This document shows, in pieces, positions 1 to 9,770 of a stretch of DNA of 17,705 nucleotides (position 1 is the first letter of the stretch; every line of letters starts with the position of its first letter). Both the position numbers and the translations under genes were made by a program. This DNA comes from Terana coerulea (Eukaryota > Basidiomycota > Agaricomycetes > Polyporales > Phanerochaetaceae). The stretch is from NCBI GenBank assembly GCA_024811115.1, contig JAKOGH010000444.1:1-17705 (forward strand). The letters run 5' to 3'. The notes under the pieces were generated by a model, which saw only the letters and a program-made list of their open reading frames with translations, made no database searches and was not told the DNA's origin.

Positions 1-349
1 ACCTGCGGCTGGAAGCGCGATGCAGGGCGCGTCCAGTATTGCAGGAGGTATATGTTTGTACATACATGCTCAATTTAAGACCAGTTTGTCGCGTATACAG
101 TCATATATGATTGCCCCTGAAGCCTGAGCAATGGCTCCCCATTCACTGTTCGCCAGTCCGCCACTACCACTGGTACGCGCAGACTTGCGCGCAGCGCTCC
201 CGCTGATAACGTGACTTTGTTGATGTTAGCGCGTATTCCCACGCTTTGCAAGACGAGACGAGACTGGAAGCGCCGCCGCCTCGTCTGCTCGCCACCTCTC
301 ACCTACTCGCCATGCTCTACAGGCAGTAGCACACGTTCTCCACTTATTT
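1..349. other. Upstream flank of the KDZ transposase gene
   Basis: No gene is supported here. Both strands were read, and the short open frames have no recognisable content and no ATG in good context. The last 70 bases before the ATG at 350 are rich in C and T, as in many fungal leaders, so this is probably the promoter and 5' leader of the transposase. No terminal inverted repeat of the element was recognised. Confidence 0.4.
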
Positions 350-3300
350 ATGTTCACGTCGTTTCGTCCTACCAAGCAGAGGGGTGCTCTGTCATCGTCT
401 GTCAACGTTCGTCACGGCCGCCGGAGTCAAAAGAACAAGCAGCAAAGCCGCCGCTTGAACCCCACTGGTGCCCAACAAGCGCAAGAACGGGCTGTCTTCC
501 GCGATGACCTAGGTGGTATGTATATAATACCTCTTCCTCAAAGTACAAGGCTTGATATCTCGTCTAGGGCTCACTCAGACGCAACAGGACTTCCTCGAGG
601 GCGCCGGTCGCTCTGAACAAGATGACGAGCCGCAAGATTTCACGCTGTTTTCCACACTTGCTGGAGGAGAAGAGGGCCATGTAATCAGTGGTGCGGGCGG
701 AGAGACTGAGCTAGCGGACGAGATCCTGGAGAAGCTGGATCATTTGCCGTGAGTAACCTCACTTCCGCGTACAGAGCGGGGCTGATGGTTAGCAGTAAAC
801 GACATGACACACGCACTCGGCGTGACCGTACACATGTTCGGAACCAAGCATGGACGGAGCAGATGAGTCTGCTGACGGATGCGTACTTGCATTGGCAGCA
901 AGAGGGCGAGACAGCCGCAACGAGCTGTAGCGAGGATACCGAGTACATGCAAGTGAGAGCAGTCGACTTCTTTGGTATGTTCATCTCTTGCTTCTGTATT
1001 CCGAGATAAACTGATTGAATATCCTCAACAAATAGACACCTGTATGCGGTGTATCCCGGTAGATTGTGGCAATGGGCGTGTGTACCCAAATGTCGCATTG
1101 GCAAAGCAGGGGTACATGGGAACGGCTCCCGCAACCCTACCATTGCTGTGGGCTTCAAGGTCCTTGAGGCCTACCGACAGCTACATCGAGTCTGCCCGAG
1201 ACTGAGTATTTACGGACAGGTAAAAGCCTTGTGCCACCTCCATGAAGTGAGTAGTTACTGCCGTCTACATCACCTCAACCGCTGACCTCATACCAGCTTC
1301 CCTTTCGTCGCTCTTTAGTAGAAGAGTTCTCAATAGTGTATGACGTCTATCTCGAAATCCTACACCAGGTCGACATGCACGTGAGAACAGCACTTGGTCG
1401 CAATTCCCCAAATTGGCGGCTGCGGAATATTTGCCCGCCCTGCATGTACAAGCTTGTAGATGAACCTGAGATGCCGTTCTCGTTGCTGTGCGAGATGGAT
1501 GGAAACTCGTCACTGAAGCTCGTTGATAGCGCGTTTCGCGCGGGAACAACCCGAAGAGATGACCGTACGGCCCGAACGGACATGTGGATACCTGCCGAGC
1601 AGGTAGATAAGTTCAAAGATGAGGTGTCATCTGCAAAGGTCTGTACCGAGTTTATCTGGACAACTGTGTCTCTTGCTAACATGAATTGCAGGCTGCCCCT
1701 GTTGATGTGGATGCCCATGCGAACCCGGGCATCGAGGCTCTGCTTTCAGATGCAGATTGTGTTCAGCGATGGCGTAGCGCAGCACCTGAAGAGCGTAAAA
1801 AATGTTTGCATTGTTTGCTATTTCGGGGCTGTTTGCGTGTTTCTGTAAGCACGGCCACCTGCTGCTCGCATGCAACATGATACGTGAGTGGAGAGCTGTA
1901 AGTCCACCCGGTTCAATGGTTATACCAAGTCTAATTACATGTGCAGCCGCAAGTACCCGCTCGCCGTCATCAATGAGCTCATGACTCATTTCGGGAGAAG
2001 ATTGCTCTCGGGTACGACGTTGGTTGTGACACGCACACAACAGTGATGAACAGCTCGCTGGGCGAGCGTGCACGTGAACTAAAACTTCGCCTTCTAGTCC
2101 CCGCCTTTCACGGCCACGCCCACAACCGGCTCTGCCAGTTGTCATGGCATCCTATGTACATCGAAGGAGTGGGAAAGGCAGATTTTGAAGGCTCTGAACG
2201 AGCGTTTTCAGACTCAAACAACCTTGCTGCCGGAACCCGCCTTGCCACTCCATTTCACCGTGAGCAAGCGATTGAGCAGCATTTTGGTTTCCGTTCAGAG
2301 GACAAGCACGAGACGAGCGGTATGTTTTTCGGTCAAGGCCTTCTCAACAATCTCACTGATATGTCATGGCGCAGGCGACTTCATCTATGATAACTACCGG
2401 CAAGCAGATCGCATCATACGCGAAGATGGGGAGAACCTTGTTGTCTTGTCGGCAAAGCTCAAGCTGACTGCGCCGGACTACGAAGCACACCTCGTCAAGG
2501 AACGCCTGTACTTGGAATCGCTCAAGCGCGAGCCCCTGAGCTCTCGCTCCGCTTGGAGTATGTGGATGCTCTTCAAACTCTTGAAAATGCACAGTGAGTT
2601 CATCATTGCAGCGCGTGTATTGTGCCAAATCACTGATGACGTGGTCATAGCTTTCAGTCCGTTGCTGCCAATGCTGCATTTCAATCGCTCGAGTACGACA
2701 TTGCCCACAGGGGCTTGCGAGGCGGTGCCATCACTGGGGTCAAGACACGCTACCGTAACGCGTGGCAGCGGCTAGAGCGAGCGGAAGACCATGTTGTCAC
2801 TCTTGAGGAGCAGCTTGACGTAGAGCAGCGATGGACGCCATTATGCCAGGAGTACAAGGACGCTTACCAAGAACAAACTATGCGCAAGTATCGGCTCGCA
2901 TTGGACAATCTAGAGCGCCTTGTTGTGCAGCGGCTTCTCGAGCTCAGTAAGCTTGGGATGAGTGGACTTGGTGAGCAAATATACATGCGTGATAGCCGTT
3001 CTTCTAACATGGACATGCATGCGCACTAGGTTATAAACTCCGTGAGAAGATTGGGAAGGCTCTTCGAACACGTGCGGACGCTATTCGGAAAGCCCTTCAG
3101 GAGTACAACAAACACGCCGCGCTTCTCCGACCGCCCCGCCCACGGCTGCAGTGGACCGAAGTCACTGCAATGGCGTCCCTCGGTGAATTCGATTTGTTGC
3201 GCGATGCCCGGCAAGATATACGCCAGCTTGAATGGGCACATCCATCTGTCCGGGAGGCCACGCGTCTCTACCACAAGGTCAAGCGTGCTTACGAAGAGAT

Positions 3301-3927
3301 TGCTTGGTGTAACACAGAGGTTCGACGGCTACTCTCGGCAATGTACGATGAGCATGTTGACTATTACCGGGCTATTTCCACCAACATTACTGTTAACCCC
3401 TTACTCGCGCGAGAGCTCTCTCGCCGTTGGGTTGCGCGGGACTTGGTGAACGGGAAGATTGTTGACCGCATACGCCAACTCACCCGCTTGAAGAATTTTT
3501 GTGGCCGGCTGGAAACCGGTTTGCGCGTTGGCCGTGACCCCAGCCTCGTGGTTGGTATACCGCCGCCTTCATGGGCATCTGTGACTGGGCTGCAGGGAAA
3601 TGGGCGAGTGTTGGCAGCACTATCCGATGCTGAGGTACACCAGGGCAATGGCGACTATAACCACGCTGGTGACCGGCAGTCGGAGCCTTCAAGCACACTG
3701 CCCACCACAGGTGTCGGGTTTACTGGTAGTCAGTACGTAAATCCGCTTCCTCGCCGGGCGGGACCATTAACAACACATCTCCGATCCACAGCAATGGCCT
3801 TGCAGATCAGTTGGGTGGCGAACCGTCTGTAAACGGCACAATGACAAGGGTTGAAACTGAACCATACGATGAGGTGGTGCCTACAGACGCAGATGAGGCT
3901 CGAAGCGGGGACTTTTTGAGTTCATAG
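350..3927 (+). CDS. KDZ-family transposase (Kyakuja-Dileera-Zisupton), ten exons, frameshifted
   Basis: A DDE-type transposase that would cut and move its own DNA element in the nucleus. Proposed exons: 350-515, 568-748, 796-974, 1036-1246, 1297-1638, 1692-1897, 1954-2319, 2375-2593, 2651-2970 and 3030-3927, about 1030 residues in all, which is normal for the family. A small CxC1-like cysteine cluster comes first (C..C....C, then NVALAKQGYMGTAP, 1036-1246). The catalytic region follows: YDVYLEIL, then CPPCMYKL, then the first acidic motif CEMDGNSSLK (about 1486-1515). Next come GYDVGC (about 2010-2027), AFHGHAHNRLCQL (about 2104-2142) and DFEGSERAFSDSN (about 2181-2219). MDGN, YDVGC and FEGSER are the likely D, D and E sites. 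The C-terminal third is helical (LGEFDLLRDARQDIR) and ends acidic, near SGDFLSS. Five single-base frame losses interrupt it, near 1130, 1800, 2011, 2535 and 3745. The start is the first ATG before a basic N-terminus. Family call firm; exon edges moderately sure. Confidence 0.88.
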
Positions 3928-4418
3928 ATCGTCCGGACTAATGTAGTAGTGACATACATCGTTACGAGTGTATTCTATTGTGCTGTCGACTCTGTATCTA
4001 ACTGCGTGTTAAAGTTCAATGTGAGCTAACTGAGTATTCCGTGCATGAGTCCACGACGTCGACATGACGCACACTGGTAAGTGTTGCCCATGCATGCTGA
4101 GTAAATGCATTGGCACGGTAAACTGTCCATGGAGTTGTGTGCTGTCGCTGTAAAACATAACGTAGAATATTTGAATCAGCATGTGTGTGGTGAACAGACA
4201 CCATTGAGTGGAACGTAGTGCATGCACGACTGGACGCGCATTTGTGAAGTTGATCCAGTCAGCGACTTTCGAGCGGCTTCGTGCACTTCGCTTCTTCGTC
4301 TCGCTCAGATTCCGCTCGTTTGCTCAACTTCTATTATACTCTCACTCAGTAAGCAGTTCAAACCATGCCATATACTTATTTCCCGTAGCACTCATCGTTC
4401 TACACAGACATTGTCGCG
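3928..4418. other. Spacer between transposase and the coiled-coil gene
   Basis: No coding exon is supported. The left part should hold the transposase 3' end. The right part, about 4260-4415, is rich in C and T and contains an AT-rich patch (ttctattatactctc, near 4330), which would suit the promoter and leader of the gene starting at 4419. A ten-base palindrome (gtgcatgcac) occurs near 4220, and its meaning is unknown. Confidence 0.35.
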
Positions 4419-6214
4419 ATGCCACCTGCTAGTGAACATAATTCAGTGCTCAGTCAAAAGCACAAGGAGAATGCGCTACAAGAACGAAACTTCTCACTGG
4501 CCGCCATTGCACGACTTCAGACTTTCTTTTCCACTTATCTTCCTGACCAAGCACTATATGAGCTAGCGCACGGTTCGAAGCAGGCTATATTGCTTGGATG
4601 GCAGGTGGACTCTGGAACGACGGTCACCATCTGTCTGCTCCGGGAACGTTTCATCCGCTGCTTACTGCAACACAAACATCTATGTATGATGGTCTTCAGG
4701 ATACTCACGAGCAGAGCGTCGTCTGTAAGCAGCTTCTGAGCACTGTAATTGATTTGGTACGACGGCCTTTACACTTCACGTTCGGACGTGGCTGACTTGC
4801 GTATTCTGTGTTGCTGACTTGACATCACACTGTAACAGGTGACGGCTCTGGACCGCGTCTCTGGAGGTGTCACCGTTATGTTCCATATCGACGGAAATCT
4901 CTCTCTGAGCACTCCTCTGGTGCCCGAGATGCTCGACATTCAGGTCCACATCACACCACTAATCCTCGCTGAATGCGACACTTTTGTCGGCGCTGACATC
5001 GCCCTTGGATGGATGAATCAGCTCTTTGCTGAGAGCGTCGCTCTACCAGCCATGGAGAGGTGGAGGAAGGCTATGAGAGATCGAGGTAAGCCTACTTAAT
5101 AGAGATTGTATGCCCCACTCACATTCACGCGGGGCCTCCAGATCCGAACTTCGACCAAAGGAAGACTGGTGAGAAGGTTCCGAAGCTACGCCAGTACAAC
5201 TATTCAAATCCCCCACCACTGGTCCCACCTGCACAGCCCAGTACCAGTTCGCTCCATAGCATCCCTGGCCGGCCTGTAGGCGCTTAGTAGATCAGGCTCT
5301 CGCTCGCATTCTGCGAGAGAACTATGAGCTAGACCAAAGTCGCAAGGCTGCAAGTAGCATTGAAGTTAGTTCTGAAGAGAGCGACCATGGGCGTCCTGCT
5401 GCCTACTATACAACGCACTTGGACTTGCAGAACCTGCTAGCGCAGAAGGTTCTTGCTCTCGAGAAGATGCAAGCAGAGCGGGAGGAGCTGAAGAATCGGA
5501 TGGAGGTAGCGCGGGCGTAGCTTGGGGCGACATGTCGTTCGCGGCTGACAGAGGCGTATCGCACGATTGAGGTGCTGAATAGAAGGCCCACAGAGGTCTG
5601 GACTTTGGCTCTTTGTTGCCATTTGAATACCTCGTATTGATACTTCTTATCAGGCTACACCTTCTGGCGCTCCAGCTTTCACAGCAAGCGAAGTCTGACG
5701 CGCTGGAAAGCCCGACTTCACCGCTATTCGCTGAAGTCCAAGGGAGACGCCCTCCCATGAAAGGCATTCAATGAAGCAGGAGAGAACATGCATAAGTACG
5801 TCCGCACTGAGTGTGCCCAGCCTTCCCAGCATACTGCAAGGTATTTAACATCTAACTTGGATATTCCAGATGATAAGCTTGCGGCGAAGACATCCAACAA
5901 CAGTGCGAGTGTTCTGGTCGGCGACAACAGGGTCGAGCTTGGTAACAGCGCTCGGTTTGTCTTTATGTCAAAATCACGGCGTCCCGACCCAATCACGGCA
6001 CTTGGCAAGGCAAGCGTGCAGCGCAGTGCGAGAGCTTCGTTTGCCACTACATACGCATACGCGCATACTCGAACTGGTTCAAGACGTGGTCACTCTGTGC
6101 TGGCATGAGGAGCTATGCAAAGACGGAGTATCGGCGGCTGATGCAGCAGTCCTCGTAGAAGCTATGCACAAGGACCTCCAGTTGAAGTTTGACCGTGAAG
6201 TCTGTATAGAGTAG
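4419..6214 (+). CDS. Unrecognised coiled-coil protein, degenerate or error-laden
   Basis: I do not recognise this protein. The ATG at 4419 opens a frame with MPPASEHNSVLSQ and FSTYLPDQALYELAHG. Near 4580 the sense passes to the next frame (YIAWMAGGLWNDGHHLS). A phase-0 intron, 4757-4838, leads to VMFHIDGNLSLSTPL and FVGADIALGWMNQLF. A second intron of about 65 bp starts near 5085 and precedes a P/S-rich linker. Near 5280 another one-base loss joins the linker to a long charged helix, with DLQNLLAQKVLALEKM at about 5419-5466, which looks like a coiled coil. A TAG at 5518-5520 then interrupts helix that continues in the same frame (RLTEAYRTIEVLNR). The last part, to LKFDREVCIE and a stop at 6214, is uncertain in frame and exon structure. 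The co-oriented position behind the transposase suggests a passenger gene. It may be a pseudogene. Confidence 0.4.
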
Positions 6215-6409
6215 CAAAATCCGACATTTTCATTATGTTTCGAGCATACAGAATGTGTTACGAGCGAGAATAGAACACACGACCTAAAGTATCATGATAT
6301 TAGCGCGCAACAGTGAAGCAGTAAGAAAATAATTACTTACTCTCTGCTAGCCTGCGCACCAGGAAATAGGAGGTCGTTGTCGTCAGTACCAGAGAAAAAG
6401 CTTCCCAGC

Positions 6410-8688
6410 ATGTTCAACTTTCCTCCCGACATGTTTGGGCATCCCCAGTCCCATCCTCAACAGAGCTCACTGTCGCCGCTACCACCATGGGCCGAGAGCA
6501 ACAGCGATGTCACCCATAATTTCCCGGCCCCATCGCCCGAGTTTGCTGGCTCAGCAGTAACCTCGCATCTGCAGTCGTTGACCCCACTGGCAAGTACCCA
6601 GCAGTTCGCCGACTTCCAATCCAGAAGTTTGTTTTCTCGTCCATCCATGCCCAGTACTGCGTGCAGGAACACCGACTTTGTTGCCAGTAGTTTCACGGCT
6701 CCATCATCCAGATATGCAGCTTCGGCGAGCTCATATTGGCAGTCGCCACCCCTGAGCACCGAACGGTTCGCAGGCCTCCCATCCATAGCCTCATATTCTC
6801 GCCCTTCAACACCCAGTAGTGGGCACCAGATGTTGCCGCCAATACAATATTTCGCCCATCCCACGCCCGCCGAGCATATCGCCAGTGCTTGTGCATTCTA
6901 CGCTCTCACACCCGTCCTCAAGATCGCCAGCAATGGCCCTTTCCCGTCTGCTCGCAAGCCCAGTGCCGACATTGTCCCAAGAGACCATGTCGAGTCAGCC
7001 TGCGCAGCCATTGTCAGCTCAGGACCCAAGCAGTACACCAGTAATTCCTAACCTGTCGGCACAAATCACCCCCAGCACAGTCACAGCATTGCAGCCTGCA
7101 CCTCCACCGACAGTCTCGCAGTGGGACAGGCCAGCCGCAACGATGGTGCCGTCATCCAATCCCCCTGTGGGAGGGCAGTCCTCCGGCTATATAACGGCAA
7201 CCGTAAATTTCGCATCGTCGACATCTAAACCACCTCATATCAGTAACCTGTCCAAGGAGCAGAAGAAAGAGCTGAAGAAGCAACAGCGAGCACGACATGA
7301 TGCAATGATGGATGACATCGAAAAGTTCTATACCGATGCCGGACAGCTTGCGAAGGACCTCGCCGAGAAATACAATAGAACATCTCGCTATTTCCTAGAC
7401 CAGTTCTTCGGCGGCGGCCTTAAGAATGTTACGGACACGAAAGCCAATCCTTTCAATGCATGGCTGCACTTCAAATGTGCCGAAATCAACGAACGTGAGT
7501 GCGTACCAATGTAGTGGCACGCATGGTTCTTATCTTGTCTGCGCGGTGTATAGAGCGTCCGTCCGGCGAGCCCCCTCTACCGCTCATGGTTGTTCGTGCT
7601 CAACATATCCACGAGTATCTTGACTTGTCGCAGGAGCAAAAGGCGGAGCTAGTAAATGACTATGAGCAGATGAAGGACGGCAAAAAAGTTTGCACGTACG
7701 ACACCCCGAGGGAAGATCCAGGATATCTCGTACGTCGCCAAAGCTATCGAAGACTTGGTAAGTACTCAGACGCTACACATCTATTGATCAAAATCTCACC
7801 TTGATGATGCACGGCAACAGCTACTTGGACTCGACGCTCGTGTAGGCATCCAGGGGTTCTTTTGTATCACACGCGCTTCGAATGACTACTACACAGATCC
7901 CCGATGGTGGTTTAGCTCGGCTGACCTCGAACGGTATCTGCAGGTTGCAGTTCGTAAGCGGTGGGACACCAAACACATCGGGACGTTGGTGGAGGCTTAC
8001 GCCATTGCGGGAGGGACTGTCGCAGGTGTGTTGAACAGTGCAGAGTTGTTCATATCCTATCTCATGATAGCACCTTGTGCCCTCTGTAGATGTCTTCCGG
8101 ACGAGCAAGCTAAAGGCGGAGTTCTTGAAAGCCCAAATTCGTGACAAAATTAGTGAGCTTCTGAGTAAGTTATGATGTGAACACCATACCGGTTAACATA
8201 CTGATTGGCCCAATACAGTACAAGCGACAGGTAACCCGAAGATTGTCATGAATTATGAGAACTTCGATACTGCAATCCTCGAGAAATACAGCCTCAAGTT
8301 GATCGGTTGGACGTTCGACAACTTCGTCAACCCCAGCGAATTGTCGAACGCGCTTGAGCCGTTGCAACAGCTGCTGACAGCACTTCAGAACGGGTCGTGC
8401 AAGTTCAAGCAGTTGTCACGTACCGAGCTCGACGAACACCAGGCAGCTGTTCAAGCCGGTATCGCAGCTGGTACCAAGTCTGCGCCTAAGCCCAGGAAAG
8501 AGAGAAGCGACAAAGGCAAGAAGCACGGGCCGCGTAAGACCAACGGGAAGGGGAAAGGGCGAGCTGCTGTGGGACCATTGTCCGAGGATGGCGGAAACAC
8601 AGGTTCGAGCAGTGATTCTGGAACAGAGGCAGATGAGGAGAATCGCGCGTCCACAGGCCAGCCCAGAAAGCGCCAACGGGCAGCGTAA
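6410..8688 (+). CDS. KDZ-adjacent conserved protein: S/P-rich N-terminus, globular core, basic tail
   Basis: Function unknown. It resembles, from general familiarity only, unnamed basidiomycete proteins common in repetitive regions. Proposed exons are 6410-7494, 7554-7757, 7821-8025, 8090-8164 and 8219-8688, giving about 680 residues. The first ~280 residues are low-complexity S, P, Q and A and probably disordered. A charged helix follows (LSKEQKKELKKQQRARHDAM), then the core: NAWLHFKCAEINE, ARTTPRGKIQDISYVAKAIE, GFFCITRASNDYYTDPRWWF and MNYENFDTAILEKYSLKLIGW. The last ~70 residues are rich in K, R, G and E and end in PRKRQRAA, a plausible nuclear localisation signal. Two frame gains occur: one somewhere in 6830-6990 and one at the A6 run 7682-7687. 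After the latter, the shifted frame gives a clean phase-0 junction into exon 3. ATG 6410 is the first in frame. A chromatin or DNA-linked role is only a guess. Confidence 0.6.
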
Positions 8689-9547
8689 GTAGAGGTGGGA
8701 GGCAAGTGTACGAGGCCGCTGCACCGCCGCACGCTCGCTCGTCGGCAGTGGGACTTCCATTCCACATCCACATCAAACTCTCACGTCGCGTTCTGCAGTC
8801 CCACGGCTCTGTGTATATACAAAACTCATGAATTTCTGTTGTAATAACGTATACTATGGAATGCCGAAGTGTTAAGTACATGTTTACTATTGAGCTTCAC
8901 TTGAAAGACGCAGTACAACGCCGTACAGGGCCGAGACACGACGCGGAGTAAGTAATGATGGGATATCACACGGGAGAGCGCCCAGGGATGGCGGGGCGGA
9001 GCCAGATCCGGACGGGACGGCGGGGAAAGGCCAGATCAGGCAGGGGAGGCGGGCGAAGCCATATCAGGAAGGGACGGCGGGGAAACGCCGGCGGGAAGAG
9101 GCGGCAACGCAGGGGCCGGGGCGGGGCACGGGAACAGCCGAGGAGAGCTCGCGGGGACGGTGCCTGGGCATATTTCTCCAGCTATTTCTCCACGGGCAAG
9201 AGAAACGACGAGATCTATCACAGATCAGCCGGGTTGTCGAGCCGGATCCTGCCCACTGATTAGGGCGTGATGGTGGGCTGCATAGGTGGTGTGCTCTGGG
9301 CTAGTGAGGAAGCCAAGACGATTAAGCGGGACGGCCGGAAATGGGTAGGCAACACGAGGCTCGCAAACAGGATGGGCGAGAACAATAAGGATTCCGAAAG
9401 GGGAAGGGGCGCGGCGTTGAGGGAGACGCCTGTGAGGGAGAGTCTCATTTCTGACCTGGGAATCTCATCTGTTCCCTTGTCGCCCGTCGTTAACGAGCAG
9501 CGTGCGCTGCTGGGAATATCCTACGCTTCGACTGGTATTTTCCTCTA
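8689..9547. other. Gene-free G-rich intergenic stretch
   Basis: The first 200 bases are probably the 3' flank of the preceding gene, including an AT-rich patch with gtatatac near 8811. From about 8955 to 9150 the + strand is strongly G-rich with tandem repeats, annotated separately. From about 9270 to 9470 it remains purine-rich. Open frames here are by-products of the composition: they lack family content, acceptable ATG context and introns. A short direct repeat, tatttctcca, occurs twice near 9172 and 9183. Confidence 0.5.
9001..9086. repeat. Three-copy G-rich tandem repeat, 28-29 bp unit
   Basis: Three imperfect copies stand head to tail at 9001-9029, 9030-9057 and 9058-9086. Each starts gccagatc or gccatatc and ends in a ggcggg(g)(c)gaa block. 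More diverged G-rich fragments continue on both sides, about 8975-9000 and 9087-9130. It is a small minisatellite-like array in non-coding DNA. The middle copy is the most diverged. Confidence 0.7.
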
Positions 9548-9770
9548 ATTTACAGTATATATCGCCCACAGCCCGCACAGGCCTCCTTCCAACTTTTCCT
9601 GCCCCTCCTCCTCGTCTGATCTCCGCCTGCCTCGTTTCGCCTTTCGCAATTGTCTTCGCCTTTCCGACCTTGCCCCTTCTTTGGATCGCCCTTTCCATTC
9701 CCAGGGATCGCGCAGGCTGCCGCACACGCCCTCTCCTTGCATTCGTTCGCCACCAAACAAAAGCTTCTCC
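9548..9770 (+). promoter_or_regulatory. Promoter and CT-rich leader of the BTB-like gene
   Basis: A TATA-like element, gtatatatc, lies at 9555-9563. It is followed by about 100 bases made almost only of C and T (roughly 9580-9680) and then by the ATG at 9771. TATA-like sites and pyrimidine tracts upstream of transcription starts are typical of filamentous fungal promoters. The spacing of about 200 bases to the ATG fits. No transcript evidence is available here. Confidence 0.4.

Larger units (their letters stand above)
350..8688 (+). mobile_element. Candidate KDZ-type DNA transposon unit with two passenger genes
   Basis: Three consecutive genes lie on the + strand, separated by about 490 and 195 bp: a KDZ transposase, a coiled-coil protein of unknown function and an S/P-rich protein with a conserved core. 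Their base composition and intron style match each other and differ from the GC-rich host genes to the right. KDZ (Kyakuja-Dileera-Zisupton) transposons are known to be expanded in basidiomycetes. That the two downstream genes belong to the element is inference from orientation and spacing. Terminal inverted repeats and target-site duplications were not found by eye, so the limits given are simply the outer coding ends. The alternative is a lone transposase beside two unrelated repetitive or host genes. Confidence 0.4.

Noticed and set aside
75..302. Short - strand open frame at the left edge
   Set aside because: It starts at a weak or non-ATG-like context, has no recognisable domain and overlaps the likely promoter of the transposase.
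9267..9548. Open frames in the G-rich intergenic stretch on both strands
   Set aside because: Their composition is explained by the purine-rich repeats; none has an intron, a domain or a good start.
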